Part shown: piece by piece, positions 6,404 through 13,836 of the stretch
How the letters are laid out: every line of letters begins with the position of its first letter
Numbering within the stretch: position 1 is the stretch's first letter
Assembly: GCA_031258625.1 (NCBI GenBank)
Contig: JAIRMO010000215.1
Span: forward strand, 1-15,529
Direction: 5' to 3'
Origin: Spirochaetaceae bacterium
GTDB taxonomy: Bacteria; Spirochaetota; Spirochaetia; Treponematales; Breznakiellaceae
DNA: 15,529 bases
The notes under the pieces: generated by a model
The model's database searches: none
The model's input: the letters and a program-made list of their open reading frames with translations, nothing else
What the model was told of the DNA's origin: nothing
Translations under genes and position numbers: made by a program

Positions 6404-6973
6404 TTATGAAACCCCCTCTGGGGGTGGGCGAAGGAGGGAACCGGGCGTTCTAAGGGGGCCGCCCGCCGGGGGCATAAAACCCCCTAGGGGGGTTTCAAGC
6501 TGGAGGAGGGCTTTTTTTCTCTCCAACCCGCCTGCGTAACCGGTCAGGTTCCCCGTGGAACCCACCACCCGATGGCAGGGGATCAGGATAGAAATAGGAT
6601 TATGCCCCACCGCGCCCCCCACCGCCCGGGCGGAGGCGGAGGGCGAACCCGGTTGCAGGGCGAGCCGCCGTGCGATATCCCCATAGGTGCACACCTCCCC
6701 GTAGGGAATGTCCGCGAGGAGTTCCCAGACTCTTTTTTGGAAGGGACTTCCCCGGGGGCGTAGCGTGAATTCAAGGGGCGGCCGGGCGCCGGCAAAATAT
6801 TCAGTCAGCCAAACCCCCAGGGCCTTAAATACCGGATAATCCGGCTTAGGCGCCCAGCCGGCCGGGTCAGGATAATATTTTTGCCCGGCAAACCATAACC
6901 CGGTAACGGCCCCGTCCTCAGCGGAGGCAGTTACCATCCCCAAAGGGGTATCGATAGAACAGGTATAGCGCAT
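6404..6973 (-). CDS. ogt: Methylated-DNA-protein-cysteine S-methyltransferase (O6-alkylguanine repair)
   Basis: A 189-residue suicide DNA-repair protein that moves the alkyl group from O6-alkylguanine to its own cysteine. The start chosen is the ATG at 6973 (MRYTCSIDTPLG, the normal family N-terminus), with a GGGAGAAAGG stretch just before it. The frame stays open up to 7081, but that extension is low-complexity. SPFQKRVWELLADIPYGEVCTYGDIA (76-101) is the DNA-binding helix-turn-helix region, RAVGGAVGHNP holds the Arg finger (116) and Asn125, and IPCHRVVG carries the acceptor Cys133. The family normally ends near GLERKKALLQLE (160). The further 29 residues are encoded by two palindromic repeats and the spacer between them, so they are probably an acquired tail. 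It could be called ogt or adaB; there is no Ada N-terminal domain. Confidence 0.93.
   Translation of the reverse strand: MRYTCSIDTPLGMVTASAEDGAVTGLWFAGQKYYPDPAGWAPKPDYPVFKALGVWLTEYFAGARPPLEFTLRPRGSPFQKRVWELLADIPYGEVCTYGDIARRLALQPGSPSASARAVGGAVGHNPISILIPCHRVVGSTGNLTGYAGGLERKKALLQLETPLGGFMPPAGGPLRTPGSLLRPPPEGVS
6407..6428 (+). repeat. AAACCC..GGG palindrome, copy 2
   Basis: TGAAA then CCCCC-TCT-GGGGG then TGGG. On the minus strand it supplies the last codons and the stop (TAA) of the alkyltransferase ORF. Confidence 0.65.
6475..6495 (+). repeat. AAACCC..GGG palindrome, copy 3
   Basis: TAAAACCCCC-TA-GGGGGGTTT: the most complete copy, because the flanking AAA/TTT also pairs. It lies within the 3' coding end of the alkyltransferase gene, just after the codons for its last conserved residues. 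Confidence 0.65.
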
Positions 6974-7077
6974 CCTTTCTCCCTCCCCCGCACTCAACAG
7001 GGAATCAATCCTAAAACCCGCCGTTTTTTGAACACCTTCCATCATAAAGGAATCCATTACACCTATTCCACCCCCCC

Positions 7078-7098
7078 CCACCCCACCAGTGGGTTTTA
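7078..7098 (-). repeat. AAACCC..GGG palindrome, copy 4 (inverted)
   Basis: Read on the minus strand: TAAAACCCAC-TG-GTGGGG. The fourth stem pair is A-T instead of C-G, yet pairing is kept. A C9 run (7071-7079) abuts it. Confidence 0.6.
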
Positions 7099-7201
7099 TG
7101 CTCCCGCTAGGCGGCCTCCTGGGAATACACGGCGCCCCCCTTCGAGGGCGATGAGGACAAAGGGGGAGCGGCCCTTCCTTCCCTTGCCCCGTTACAGGGG
7201 C
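7099..7201. other. Spacer downstream of the phosphorylase gene with hairpins
   Basis: Flanked by inverted palindrome copies 4 and 5. On the minus strand GCCCC-TGTAAC-GGGGC (7187-7202) lies at the stop codon, and CGCCC...GGGCG occurs near 7131-7150. Neither is followed by a T-run, so neither is a textbook intrinsic terminator. No gene is seen. Confidence 0.35.
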
Positions 7202-10129
7202 CTAAAACCCGCTGGCGGGGGGGATGAAGAGCAGGTCGGACAGTTTATTGATGCGGCAGGTACAGCGGGGGGAAGATCCGGCGTCCCCCAGGGCCGCGGC
7301 GGCAAAGCCGCCCGCAGCGGCCGCGTCGATCCCGGCGGAGGCGTCTTCCACCACCAGGGCGTCGGCGGGGGAAACCCCCAACCATTCGGCGGCCTTCAAA
7401 AATACCTCCGGGTCCGGCTTGGTACGGGTGATGTTGGTACCGTCGGATACCGCGTCAAAAAAGCCCGCAAGACCGATCTTTTCCAGAATGTGTTTCGCGT
7501 TTTTACTGGAAGAACCGACGGCGATTTTTATTCCCCGGGCTTTGATCTCTTCCAGGGTGGCGATTACATCCCGATCTACCGAGGCGGGGCTCAGTTCCTC
7601 CAGCAGACCGCGGTAACGGTCGTTTTTTTTCTCCGCCAGGACCGTTTTTTCTTCCCGGCTCAGGGAAAGCCCCCCGGATTCCAGAATAATTTCCAGGCTT
7701 TCCATCCGGGAAATTCCCCGCAGGCGGTTGTTCAACTCCCCGTTAAAGGGGATCCCCAGCTCCTCGGCGATGCTTTCCCAGGCCCGGTAATGACAGCGGT
7801 CCGTCGAGACTATCACCCCGTCAAGGTCAAAAATAACGGCCCGGTAGGGCAGGTACCGCGGCCTTGGGACGGTAAGGGTTTTTGAAAGAGCGTAGTTCCG
7901 GCCGTACACCCGGATTTCCCGTTCCCCGCCGGAAAGGAGGCTAAAGCGGACCTCCCTCCGGTCAACCTCCACCTGGATCCGGCTTCCCCGGTAAAAAATC
8001 CGAAACCGGTAGGCTTCCCACGACCGGGGTAAAGCGGGCGCGAAAGAGATGTCCCGATCTTTTATACGGAGGCCGGCAAAGCCGTAGAGGATGGCCAGGT
8101 AGGTTCCGCCCATATTGGCGGTATGGATGCCGTCCTTGGTGTTTCCGTGGGTGTTAAACAGATCCAGCTTGGCGGAATCGCCGAAATACCGGTAGGCTTT
8201 GTCATGGAAACCGAGTTTGGAGGCGACGATACTGAACACACACGTTGACAGGGAGGAGTCGTGGGTGGTTATCCCTTCATAATAATGAAAGGAGCTATTG
8301 ATCGTCTCCAGGGACTGGGCATCCTCAAAGATGAAGTGGGCCAGTACCGTATCGGCCTGTTTACAGACCTGGTACCGGTAGAGGTGTAACGGATGGTAGT
8401 GCAGCAGCAGGGGGAAGCGATCCCGGGGGATGGATTCCAGGTCCCACCGTTTTTTTGAAAGAAAAGAATCATCCTGGGGGTTGATCCCCAATTCCCCGTC
8501 GTAGGGGAGGTACATATTCTCCGCGGCCCGGGAAAAAGCCGCTACTTCAGCGGGGGAAAGCCCGATTTTACGGCAAAGATCGTCCAAGGCGCCTTCGGCT
8601 TTGAGGAGTTCGTAAAACTTGACCGCCCAGCGGAGGTTATATTGGGCGGAAAGGTTGGTGTAGTAGTTGTTATTCACCAGACAGGTGTATTCGTCCGGGC
8701 CGGTTACCTCGTTAATACGGAACGTGCCCTGGAAGTAGTTCCCCGTGTCGAGCCACAGCCGGGCGCACTCAAACACAAGCTCCGCCCCCTGGTCCCTGAT
8801 AAAGGCGAGGTCCCCGGTGGCAAGGTAATAGGAAATTACCGACCAGGCGATATCGCCGTTGATGTGGTACTGGGCGGTCCCGGCGGGGAAATAACCGGAA
8901 CATTCCCGGCCCATGATGGTGCGCCAGGGGAAAAGGGCCCCCGCCCCGTGTCCCAGGAGGCGGGCGTTCCGGCGGGCCTCCTCCAGGGTGGCGTACCGGT
9001 AGGCGATGAGCCGTCGGGTGATTTCGGGGCTGGTGAGGAGAAAAAAGGGCTCGATATACATCTCCGTATCCCAGAAAAAATGCCCCTCGTACCCTTCACC
9101 GCTTAATCCCTTGGCGGCAATGCTGCCGTGGCTGTCCCGTCCCGCCGACTGGACGAGCTGATAGCAGTTATAGGCAGCCGCCCGATCCAGCTCATCGTCC
9201 CCGTCAATCTCAAGAAAAGCCCGGTCCCACCAGGCCGAGAGGTAGTCTTTCTGGGCCCTGAATATGGCCGCGGGCTTCCCGGCCAGGGCCTTCCGCAGTT
9301 CCTCCCGGGCCGCGTTTTCGCAGTCCCCGTGGCGAAGGGTGTCGGTAAAAATCGAATACTTGTAGAGGGTCAGGGTTTCGTTTTTGCGGATCTCCGCGGC
9401 AAGGGTACAAACCGCTCCGTGGCCGTCCCGGAGGGTCTCGATATTTTTCCCGGCGGTCAGGACATGGTCCACGGCGGTACAGAGGCGGAGCTTTGACTTG
9501 ACCGTTTCACCGGTAACAAAGGACGCGGTTCCCTCGATTTCCACTCTCACCGGAAGGAGCCGCCGGACCGACTCCGCGGCAAGGCGGGGGTCTCCGGGGT
9601 TACTGTAATTTTCCACATCCCCCCGGTGGGTCGAGATAAACCGGACCTCTCCCTCAAAATTAGGGGCCTTTACGGAGTATTCGATAAGGAAAAGCGAGGG
9701 CTGGGTAAACGAGGCGAGCCGCCGTATGCGGATCTCGGCTTCCTTCCCCCGGGGCGAGCGCCAGCGGACAAACCGCTCGGTATAGCCCTCGGCCATGTTC
9801 AGGGTCCGTTCACTGTGCGGCACGGTCCCGCGGAACATACTGAATTCCTCACCGTCCAAGAAAAGCCGGATCCCCTGGGTGTCCGCCGCGTTCAGGATGG
9901 TCTGTTTTTCTTCCGTAAGGCCGTAGAGTTTTTCCGCCTGCCTCATTTCGGCAAAATCGTAAAAGCCGTTTATATAGGAACCCCGGATGGTATCAAACCC
10001 CTCGGGATATCCCTCCTCAAAATTGGAACGGACGCCGATGTACCCGTTGGCGTTGTGGAACAAGGTTTCGTTCAACAAAAGCGCGGAACCTTCGAGTTCA
10101 AGATTTTCAATTTTGTATAGGGTTTTCAT
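7202..10129 (-). CDS. GH65 disaccharide phosphorylase fused to beta-phosphoglucomutase
   Basis: A 975-residue cytoplasmic fusion with no signal peptide. Residues ~1-755 are a complete GH65 inverting phosphorylase (kojibiose/maltose/trehalose phosphorylase-like): an N-terminal beta-sandwich, the (alpha/alpha)6 barrel with EGHFFWDTEMY (348-358), INEVTGPDEY (472-481, holding the general-acid Glu), and phosphate-binding THDSSLS (622-628) and NMGGT (672-676). Residues ~762-975 are a HAD phosphatase-fold mutase: FDLDGV with nucleophile Asp768 and acid/base Asp770, VGSSSKN (871-877), TKPDP with Lys904, and VVEDA (926-930). The first half should release beta-glucose 1-phosphate and the second convert it to glucose 6-phosphate, so the two activities are consecutive. 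The bond specificity (alpha-1,1 to alpha-1,4) cannot be read safely. It is the last gene of a sugar-uptake operon, 21 bp after a permease. Its ribosome-binding site is weak. Confidence 0.93.
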   Translation of the reverse strand: MKTLYKIENLELEGSALLLNETLFHNANGYIGVRSNFEEGYPEGFDTIRGSYINGFYDFAEMRQAEKLYGLTEEKQTILNAADTQGIRLFLDGEEFSMFRGTVPHSERTLNMAEGYTERFVRWRSPRGKEAEIRIRRLASFTQPSLFLIEYSVKAPNFEGEVRFISTHRGDVENYSNPGDPRLAAESVRRLLPVRVEIEGTASFVTGETVKSKLRLCTAVDHVLTAGKNIETLRDGHGAVCTLAAEIRKNETLTLYKYSIFTDTLRHGDCENAAREELRKALAGKPAAIFRAQKDYLSAWWDRAFLEIDGDDELDRAAAYNCYQLVQSAGRDSHGSIAAKGLSGEGYEGHFFWDTEMYIEPFFLLTSPEITRRLIAYRYATLEEARRNARLLGHGAGALFPWRTIMGRECSGYFPAGTAQYHINGDIAWSVISYYLATGDLAFIRDQGAELVFECARLWLDTGNYFQGTFRINEVTGPDEYTCLVNNNYYTNLSAQYNLRWAVKFYELLKAEGALDDLCRKIGLSPAEVAAFSRAAENMYLPYDGELGINPQDDSFLSKKRWDLESIPRDRFPLLLHYHPLHLYRYQVCKQADTVLAHFIFEDAQSLETINSSFHYYEGITTHDSSLSTCVFSIVASKLGFHDKAYRYFGDSAKLDLFNTHGNTKDGIHTANMGGTYLAILYGFAGLRIKDRDISFAPALPRSWEAYRFRIFYRGSRIQVEVDRREVRFSLLSGGEREIRVYGRNYALSKTLTVPRPRYLPYRAVIFDLDGVIVSTDRCHYRAWESIAEELGIPFNGELNNRLRGISRMESLEIILESGGLSLSREEKTVLAEKKNDRYRGLLEELSPASVDRDVIATLEEIKARGIKIAVGSSSKNAKHILEKIGLAGFFDAVSDGTNITRTKPDPEVFLKAAEWLGVSPADALVVEDASAGIDAAAAGGFAAAALGDAGSSPRCTCRINKLSDLLFIPPASGF
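7203..7223 (+). repeat. AAACCC..GGG palindrome, copy 5
   Basis: TAAAACCCGC-TG-GCGGGG: the fourth stem pair is G-C here, again kept complementary. It provides the last codons of the GH65 fusion gene; the TAG stop is the complement of its CTA. Confidence 0.6.
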
Positions 10130-10150
10130 ATTTTAAAAGGCCTGCCTGAC

Positions 10151-11020
10151 CTATTTAACCGCTCCCGCGGCTACCCCTTTGATAATGTACTTTTGGGCGC
10201 AAAGATAAAAAATAATCACCGGGACAATGGTGAGCATAAGGCCCGCCATAGCCATATTCCACTGTATGGTAAACTCCCCAAAAAAAGACGCCGTGGACAG
10301 GGGGATGGTCCGGTTTGCCTTGCTGGTCAAAACCAGGGAGGGGAGGAGGTAATCGTTCCAAATCCAGATCACGTCCAGAACCATCACCGTAACGGTAACG
10401 GGCTTCAACATGGGAAATACGATCCGCCAAAACACCCCAAAGGTGTTACAGCCGTCGATGGTTGCCGCCTCCTCCAGGGAACGGGGAATGGATTTGACAA
10501 AACCGTGGTACAGGAAAACCGCCATGCTGGCCCCAAACCCAAGGTTCATGTAAACCAGGGCCCCCAGGGTATCCGCCATGGGGATTCCCAGGTTCCGCTT
10601 GATCCCGCTCATCTCCAACATCAGGGGCATCATCAGGGTCTGGAAGGGGATGAGCATGGTGGCCACAAAAACCATAAAAATTATTTTGCTCAACCGGTTG
10701 TTTGACCGCACGAGCATCCACGCGCACATGGAAGTAAAAACCACGATAAAAAAAAGGGACATGCTGGTTACCAGGAACGAGTTAAGAAGGGCGCCGGGAA
10801 AATTCATCCGTTCCATGGCGTTGGCGTAATACCGAAAGCTCATCGTAGCAGGCAGGGCCAGAATGTTTTCGTACAATTCCGCCCGGTTTTTAAAGGAATT
10901 TACCAGGATGATGTATGCCGGGAAAAGATAGACCAGGCAGAGCAGGAGTACCAGGGGGTTAAGGACGGCCTTTTTCAGCGGCAGGAATTTACCCTCCGGG
11001 GAAAGGTTTTTTGTTTTCAC
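10151..11020 (-). CDS. Sugar ABC transporter permease, MalG-type (CUT1)
   Basis: A 289-residue inner-membrane protein with about six membrane segments (the first around residues 20-42) and the binding-protein-dependent permease signature EEAATIDGCNTFGVFWRIVFP (around residues 185-205), the cytoplasmic loop that docks the ATPase. It starts at a GTG (11018-11020) that overlaps the stop of the upstream permease (GTGA), with GGGAGG seven bases before it; the overlap supports this start. It pairs with the MalF-type permease to form the channel. The likely substrate is the disaccharide cleaved by the downstream GH65 fusion. No ATPase gene is present; CUT1 systems often share one ATPase encoded elsewhere. 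Confidence 0.94.
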   Translation of the reverse strand: MKTKNLSPEGKFLPLKKAVLNPLVLLLCLVYLFPAYIILVNSFKNRAELYENILALPATMSFRYYANAMERMNFPGALLNSFLVTSMSLFFIVVFTSMCAWMLVRSNNRLSKIIFMVFVATMLIPFQTLMMPLMLEMSGIKRNLGIPMADTLGALVYMNLGFGASMAVFLYHGFVKSIPRSLEEAATIDGCNTFGVFWRIVFPMLKPVTVTVMVLDVIWIWNDYLLPSLVLTSKANRTIPLSTASFFGEFTIQWNMAMAGLMLTIVPVIIFYLCAQKYIIKGVAAGAVK

Positions 11021-11889
11021 AGTTCCACCTCCCTTTTTTTGGTGATCATGACCTGTACCAGGGTGATGGCGGCCACGATGATAAAAAAGAGGATCGCCTT
11101 GGCCTGGCCGTATCCGTAATTATTCAGGTTGAAAATTTCCCGGTAGATGTTCATGGCGAATAATTCGGTGGAACTGTAGGGGCCGCCGTTGGTAAGGGAG
11201 AGGTTCACGTCGAAGATCTTAAAACAGTTCGACAGGGTGAGGAACAAGCACACCGTAAAGGACTGCATGATCAGGGGGAATTTAATGGACCACAGGGTCC
11301 GCCAGAAACCGGCTCCGTCCACATGGGCGGCTTCGATCACCTCTTCGGGGATTGCCTGGATCCCGGTGATATAGATGATCATGATGTACCCCGCCATCTG
11401 CCAGGTACTGACCACTATCAGGGCCAGGAGGGCAAATTGGGGGTTGAGGAGCCAGTTAAAAAAAACCGCCCTCAGCCCCGTACTTTCACCGATGGCCCGG
11501 AAGGCGTCCCCCAGGATGAATTTCCAGATATACCCCAGGATCAGGCCCCCGATCAAATAGGGGGCAAAAAGCATGGCCCGGGCGGTATTACGGACCTTCA
11601 AGTCCGTGGTAACGATCAGGGCAAAGGCCAATCCCAAAGCATTGATGAGCAGTACCGATAGCAGGGTAAAAACGACCGTATGCTCCGCGGAGGCAAGGAA
11701 ACGTTCGTCGGAAAACAGTTTAACAAAATTACCGAATCCCACAAAAATTTTGGGATTCAACGGGAGGCCGTCCCAGGAAAAAAAGGAATACGCGATACCG
11801 ATAAAAAAGGGAATCAGCACGACGGTGGCAAAAACAAAGAGGATCGGCGCGGTAAACAAGAAGTACCACAGGGAGGTGTGTTTTTTCAT
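11017..11889 (-). CDS. Sugar ABC transporter permease, MalF-type (CUT1)
   Basis: A 290-residue inner-membrane permease. The start chosen is the ATG at 11889 (MKKHTSLWYFLF), preceded by AAGGA at the right spacing; the frame is open to 12021, but the extra 44 residues look non-coding. The first membrane segment is at ~10-35. The EAA loop is EEVIEAAHVDGAGFWRTLW, followed by IKFPL. NGGPYSSTE near the C-terminal part is typical of MalF-like CUT1 subunits. It is translationally coupled to the MalG-type partner by a 4-bp overlap. The 302-bp gap to the upstream binding-protein gene is long for an operon but commonly holds an expression-balancing hairpin. Confidence 0.94.
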   Translation of the reverse strand: MKKHTSLWYFLFTAPILFVFATVVLIPFFIGIAYSFFSWDGLPLNPKIFVGFGNFVKLFSDERFLASAEHTVVFTLLSVLLINALGLAFALIVTTDLKVRNTARAMLFAPYLIGGLILGYIWKFILGDAFRAIGESTGLRAVFFNWLLNPQFALLALIVVSTWQMAGYIMIIYITGIQAIPEEVIEAAHVDGAGFWRTLWSIKFPLIMQSFTVCLFLTLSNCFKIFDVNLSLTNGGPYSSTELFAMNIYREIFNLNNYGYGQAKAILFFIIVAAITLVQVMITKKREVEL

Positions 11890-12191
11890 ATAGGTTCCTT
11901 CAGGGGACTTGTTCGACAACCCGGTTGCCGCCGGACAAGCCCCCCAATTTATTTTTAGCGCCGGCCGTGAAATTGCGGTATTTTTAACGGGAGCCGGGGC
12001 TTTCCGAAAAGCGGGTGGCAAGCCGCCCGTAAAAACTTGCCCGGCCGCGGGTCCGCCGATATCCGGGAAATAATGAGCCTCCGATCAGCCGGTAGACCTG
12101 CGATCCCGCGTGGTATCTTGAGCGGCGCCTTATTTGAGCCGCAACGGGTATTAAACCGGACTCCCGAATAACTTCCCGGCAATCCCCGGAT
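11890..12191. other. 302-bp gap between binding-protein and permease genes
   Basis: No ORF of recognisable coding character; the minus-strand frames here give low-complexity Arg/Pro-rich translations. It holds the hairpin at 12007-12030 and a GGCAAC/GTTGTC hairpin on the minus strand near 11910-11935, just upstream of the permease start. Nothing else is recognised. Confidence 0.4.
12007..12030 (-). terminator. Intercistronic hairpin with T4 after the binding-protein gene
   Basis: On the minus strand ACGGGCGGC-TT-GCCACCCGC is followed by TTTT. The stem has one C-A mismatch. It lies between the solute-binding-protein gene and the permeases, where a partial terminator commonly lets the binding protein be made in excess. 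Confidence 0.35.
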
Positions 12192-13412
12192 CTACCGGCC
12201 GTTCGCCTTTGCCCAGGCCGTGTCCAGGGCGGCAAGGAATTCAGCTTCGGTCATCTTCGAGGTAAAAAAACGCTGCGCCACGGGGACTAGATGGACGTCC
12301 ACGATCCCCGCGGGGTAGTAGTTGGTCGCCCAGGGAATGATCTTACCCTCCATGGCGTACCGGGAAACCTCCGCGGACAGGGGGTCCAGGGTAGTGCTGA
12401 TTACGTCTTTGACCACGGGGATAAACCCGAATTCTTCGGTAAGGTAACGGATCCCCGTGGGGCTGGTGTAAAGCCAGGTCAGGAAATCCTTGGCCAGCTT
12501 TTTTTGCCCCCCCGGGGCCTGGGAATTGATCCCCCAAATCGCGGGGACGCTTACCGCAAGTTTATCGTTCCCCAGGAGGGGGAAGGGCATAAGGCCCATC
12601 TCAAAATCAGGCTTGTAATCGGCAAACATACCGTAACACCAATTCCCTTGATGAATGGCCGCGGTTTTTCCCGTGGCAAAGTCCCCGCATTCCTTATCGT
12701 AGTTTACCTCCAGGGGGTTATAGGAAAAATCCCGGATGGCAACGTAGAACCGGGCAAATTCCTGGAACTCCGGGGTCTCCGCCATCTTTACCTCTCCCCG
12801 GGCAAGTTTTTCCATATAGGCCTGCATATCGGGCATCACCGCGAAGGGGGTGTTGAGGATATGGCCGATGAGGAAGTAACTTTCCTGGGAAAGGCCGAAT
12901 CCGTTAATACCCGCGGCCTTGGCCTGGCTCAGGAGGCCCACAAAGGCGTTATAATCCCGGACCAGGGCGGGATCAACGAGGTTTTTATTGTAGACAATGC
13001 CAAAGCCTTCCATGGTGTAGGGTATGCCGACGATCTTCCCGTTTTGTTTTTCCACCAGGCCTTTGGCGATATTCCCGGCAAAGGGCAGATCGCCGAGATT
13101 CTCCAGATAGTTCCCCACCTCCGCCGCCTCCGCGCCGGGAACCATGGAAAACAGGGTCGGCCCCTGATCCGTGGCAAGCCGGGTCCTGAGCTGGTGGAAA
13201 TAATCATCCCCGGTGGTACCCCACACCTCCACCTCTACCCCTGTTTCCGCCTGGTACGCCTTGGCCGCCGCCTCAAGTTGGGTGGTGATCTCCACTTTGG
13301 ATTGAAAAATGACGATTTTATTTTTTTCTTCCCCATCCTTTTTCACGCAGCCGCAAATACACAGAGAAAGGGCTATTCCGAAAAACAGCGCCGTCCTTCC
13401 GTTAACTTTCAT
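12192..13412 (-). CDS. Sugar-binding lipoprotein of a CUT1 ABC transporter
   Basis: A 406-residue extracellular solute-binding protein (family 1, MalE/UgpB-like). The start chosen is the ATG at 13412, with GGAGG five bases upstream; the seven-codon-longer frame from 13433 is less likely. Residues 1-21 are a signal peptide (MKVNGRTALFFGIALSLCI), with Cys22 in a relaxed spirochaetal lipobox (ICGC), so the mature protein is probably lipid-anchored. The body has the family pattern: KIVIFQSKVE, AYQAETGVEVEVW, TLFSMVPGAEAAEVG, GIPYTMEGFGIVYNK, GKTAAIHQGNWCYG and FLTWLYTSPTG. It is the first gene of the operon encoding two permeases and the GH65/phosphoglucomutase fusion, so its ligand is likely an oligosaccharide with alpha-glucosidic bonds. 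It is probably controlled from the palindrome at 13435. Confidence 0.94.
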   Translation of the reverse strand: MKVNGRTALFFGIALSLCICGCVKKDGEEKNKIVIFQSKVEITTQLEAAAKAYQAETGVEVEVWGTTGDDYFHQLRTRLATDQGPTLFSMVPGAEAAEVGNYLENLGDLPFAGNIAKGLVEKQNGKIVGIPYTMEGFGIVYNKNLVDPALVRDYNAFVGLLSQAKAAGINGFGLSQESYFLIGHILNTPFAVMPDMQAYMEKLARGEVKMAETPEFQEFARFYVAIRDFSYNPLEVNYDKECGDFATGKTAAIHQGNWCYGMFADYKPDFEMGLMPFPLLGNDKLAVSVPAIWGINSQAPGGQKKLAKDFLTWLYTSPTGIRYLTEEFGFIPVVKDVISTTLDPLSAEVSRYAMEGKIIPWATNYYPAGIVDVHLVPVAQRFFTSKMTEAEFLAALDTAWAKANGR

Positions 13413-13434
13413 AAACACCTCCGATAGAAACATA

Positions 13435-13446
13435 TAAAACGTTTTA
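13435..13446 (-). promoter_or_regulatory. LacI-family-type operator
   Basis: TAAAACGTTTTA is a perfect 12-bp palindrome with the central CG typical of LacI/GalR-family operators. It begins 22 bp upstream of the binding-protein ATG, where a repressor would block the operon. No regulator gene lies in the window. Confidence 0.5.
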
Positions 13447-13476
13447 CTTCACTCTATGCGGTCCCGGAACATGGAA

Positions 13477-13512
13477 CAAGGATTATTTTTGGAATCCTTG
13501 TAAAATTACAAG
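13477..13512. promoter_or_regulatory. Overlapping CAAG/CTTG inverted repeats upstream of the sugar operon
   Basis: CAAGGATT (13477-13484) pairs with AATCCTTG (13493-13500). The CTTG of the latter also starts a second palindrome, CTTGTAA-AA-TTACAAG (13497-13512). The two share a half-site and so are mutually exclusive as hairpins. The block lies about 65-100 bp upstream of the start codon, where a second regulator or the promoter would be expected. Confidence 0.4.
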
Positions 13513-13559
13513 TAATTAATGGCGTTCCGAAACATCAGATTTTGAACGATATCCCTGAA

Positions 13560-13773
13560 TTAAACGGATTTTTACCGATAAAGACCCCCCGGGTACGGCC
13601 CGAACAAAAATTTACCATAATATAGAAATAGGGATTGGCCGGTATATGATACCATTCCCCGGTACCCCCTGTTTGTTTGATTACCCCGTACCGGCGAGGC
13701 AGATCGGAGGAAGCCGGAATTTCGCATCCCGGGCAAAAGCAACCGGCTTTGCCCTGGACGCCCGTCCAGCCTA
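13560..13773. other. Hairpin-rich spacer between divergent sugar and ribosomal operons
   Basis: No credible gene. Successive hairpins are GGTAT-ATG-ATACC (13641-13653), CCGGTAC (13659-13665) with GTACCGG (13688-13694), GGGCAAA (13731-13737) with TTTGCCC (13748-13754), and CTGGAC-GCCC-GTCCAG (13754-13769). A 17-bp sequence at 13611 recurs at 13791 with two mismatches. It could be a leader RNA, a small RNA or an inserted element. Confidence 0.45.
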
Positions 13774-13801
13774 TTGACGAATCCTGGAATTTTATCATAA
13801 T
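13774..13801 (+). promoter_or_regulatory. Sigma70-type promoter for rplU-prp-rpmA
   Basis: TTGACG (13774-13779), then 16 bp, then CATAAT (13796-13801). It is one mismatch from each consensus hexamer and 35 bp upstream of the rplU start. Confidence 0.6.
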
Positions 13802-13836
13802 ATAAAACACGATTATGCTCTTTAAGGAAGTTTTTC

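Noticed and set aside
6974..7081. 36-codon N-terminal extension of the alkyltransferase
   Set aside because: The extension starts in a poly-G run and shows no family resemblance; MRYTCSIDTPLG is the normal N-terminus and has its own purine-rich ribosome-binding region.
5567..7223. CRISPR-like array from the recurring palindromes
   Set aside because: Copies are irregularly spaced, in both orientations, short, and partly inside genes; no cas genes are present.
7028..7885. 285-codon plus-strand ORF overlapping the mutase half of the fusion
   Set aside because: Antisense to a conserved HAD domain with intact motifs; the translation is low-complexity and unrecognisable.
7202..10129. Possible assembly artefact joining two genes (GH65 and mutase)
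   Set aside because: The frame is continuous, both halves are complete with a short linker, and such fusions are biochemically sensible and known in the GH65/HAD families.
11955..12235. Short minus-strand ORFs in the gap after the binding-protein gene
   Set aside because: Arg/Pro-rich translations without a ribosome-binding site or similarity; the sequence is better explained as an intercistronic region with a hairpin.
12291..13427. 378-codon plus-strand ORF opposite the solute-binding-protein gene
   Set aside because: It is the antisense shadow of a well-supported gene; the translation is Gly/His/Pro-rich with no family resemblance, as expected from GC-rich third positions.
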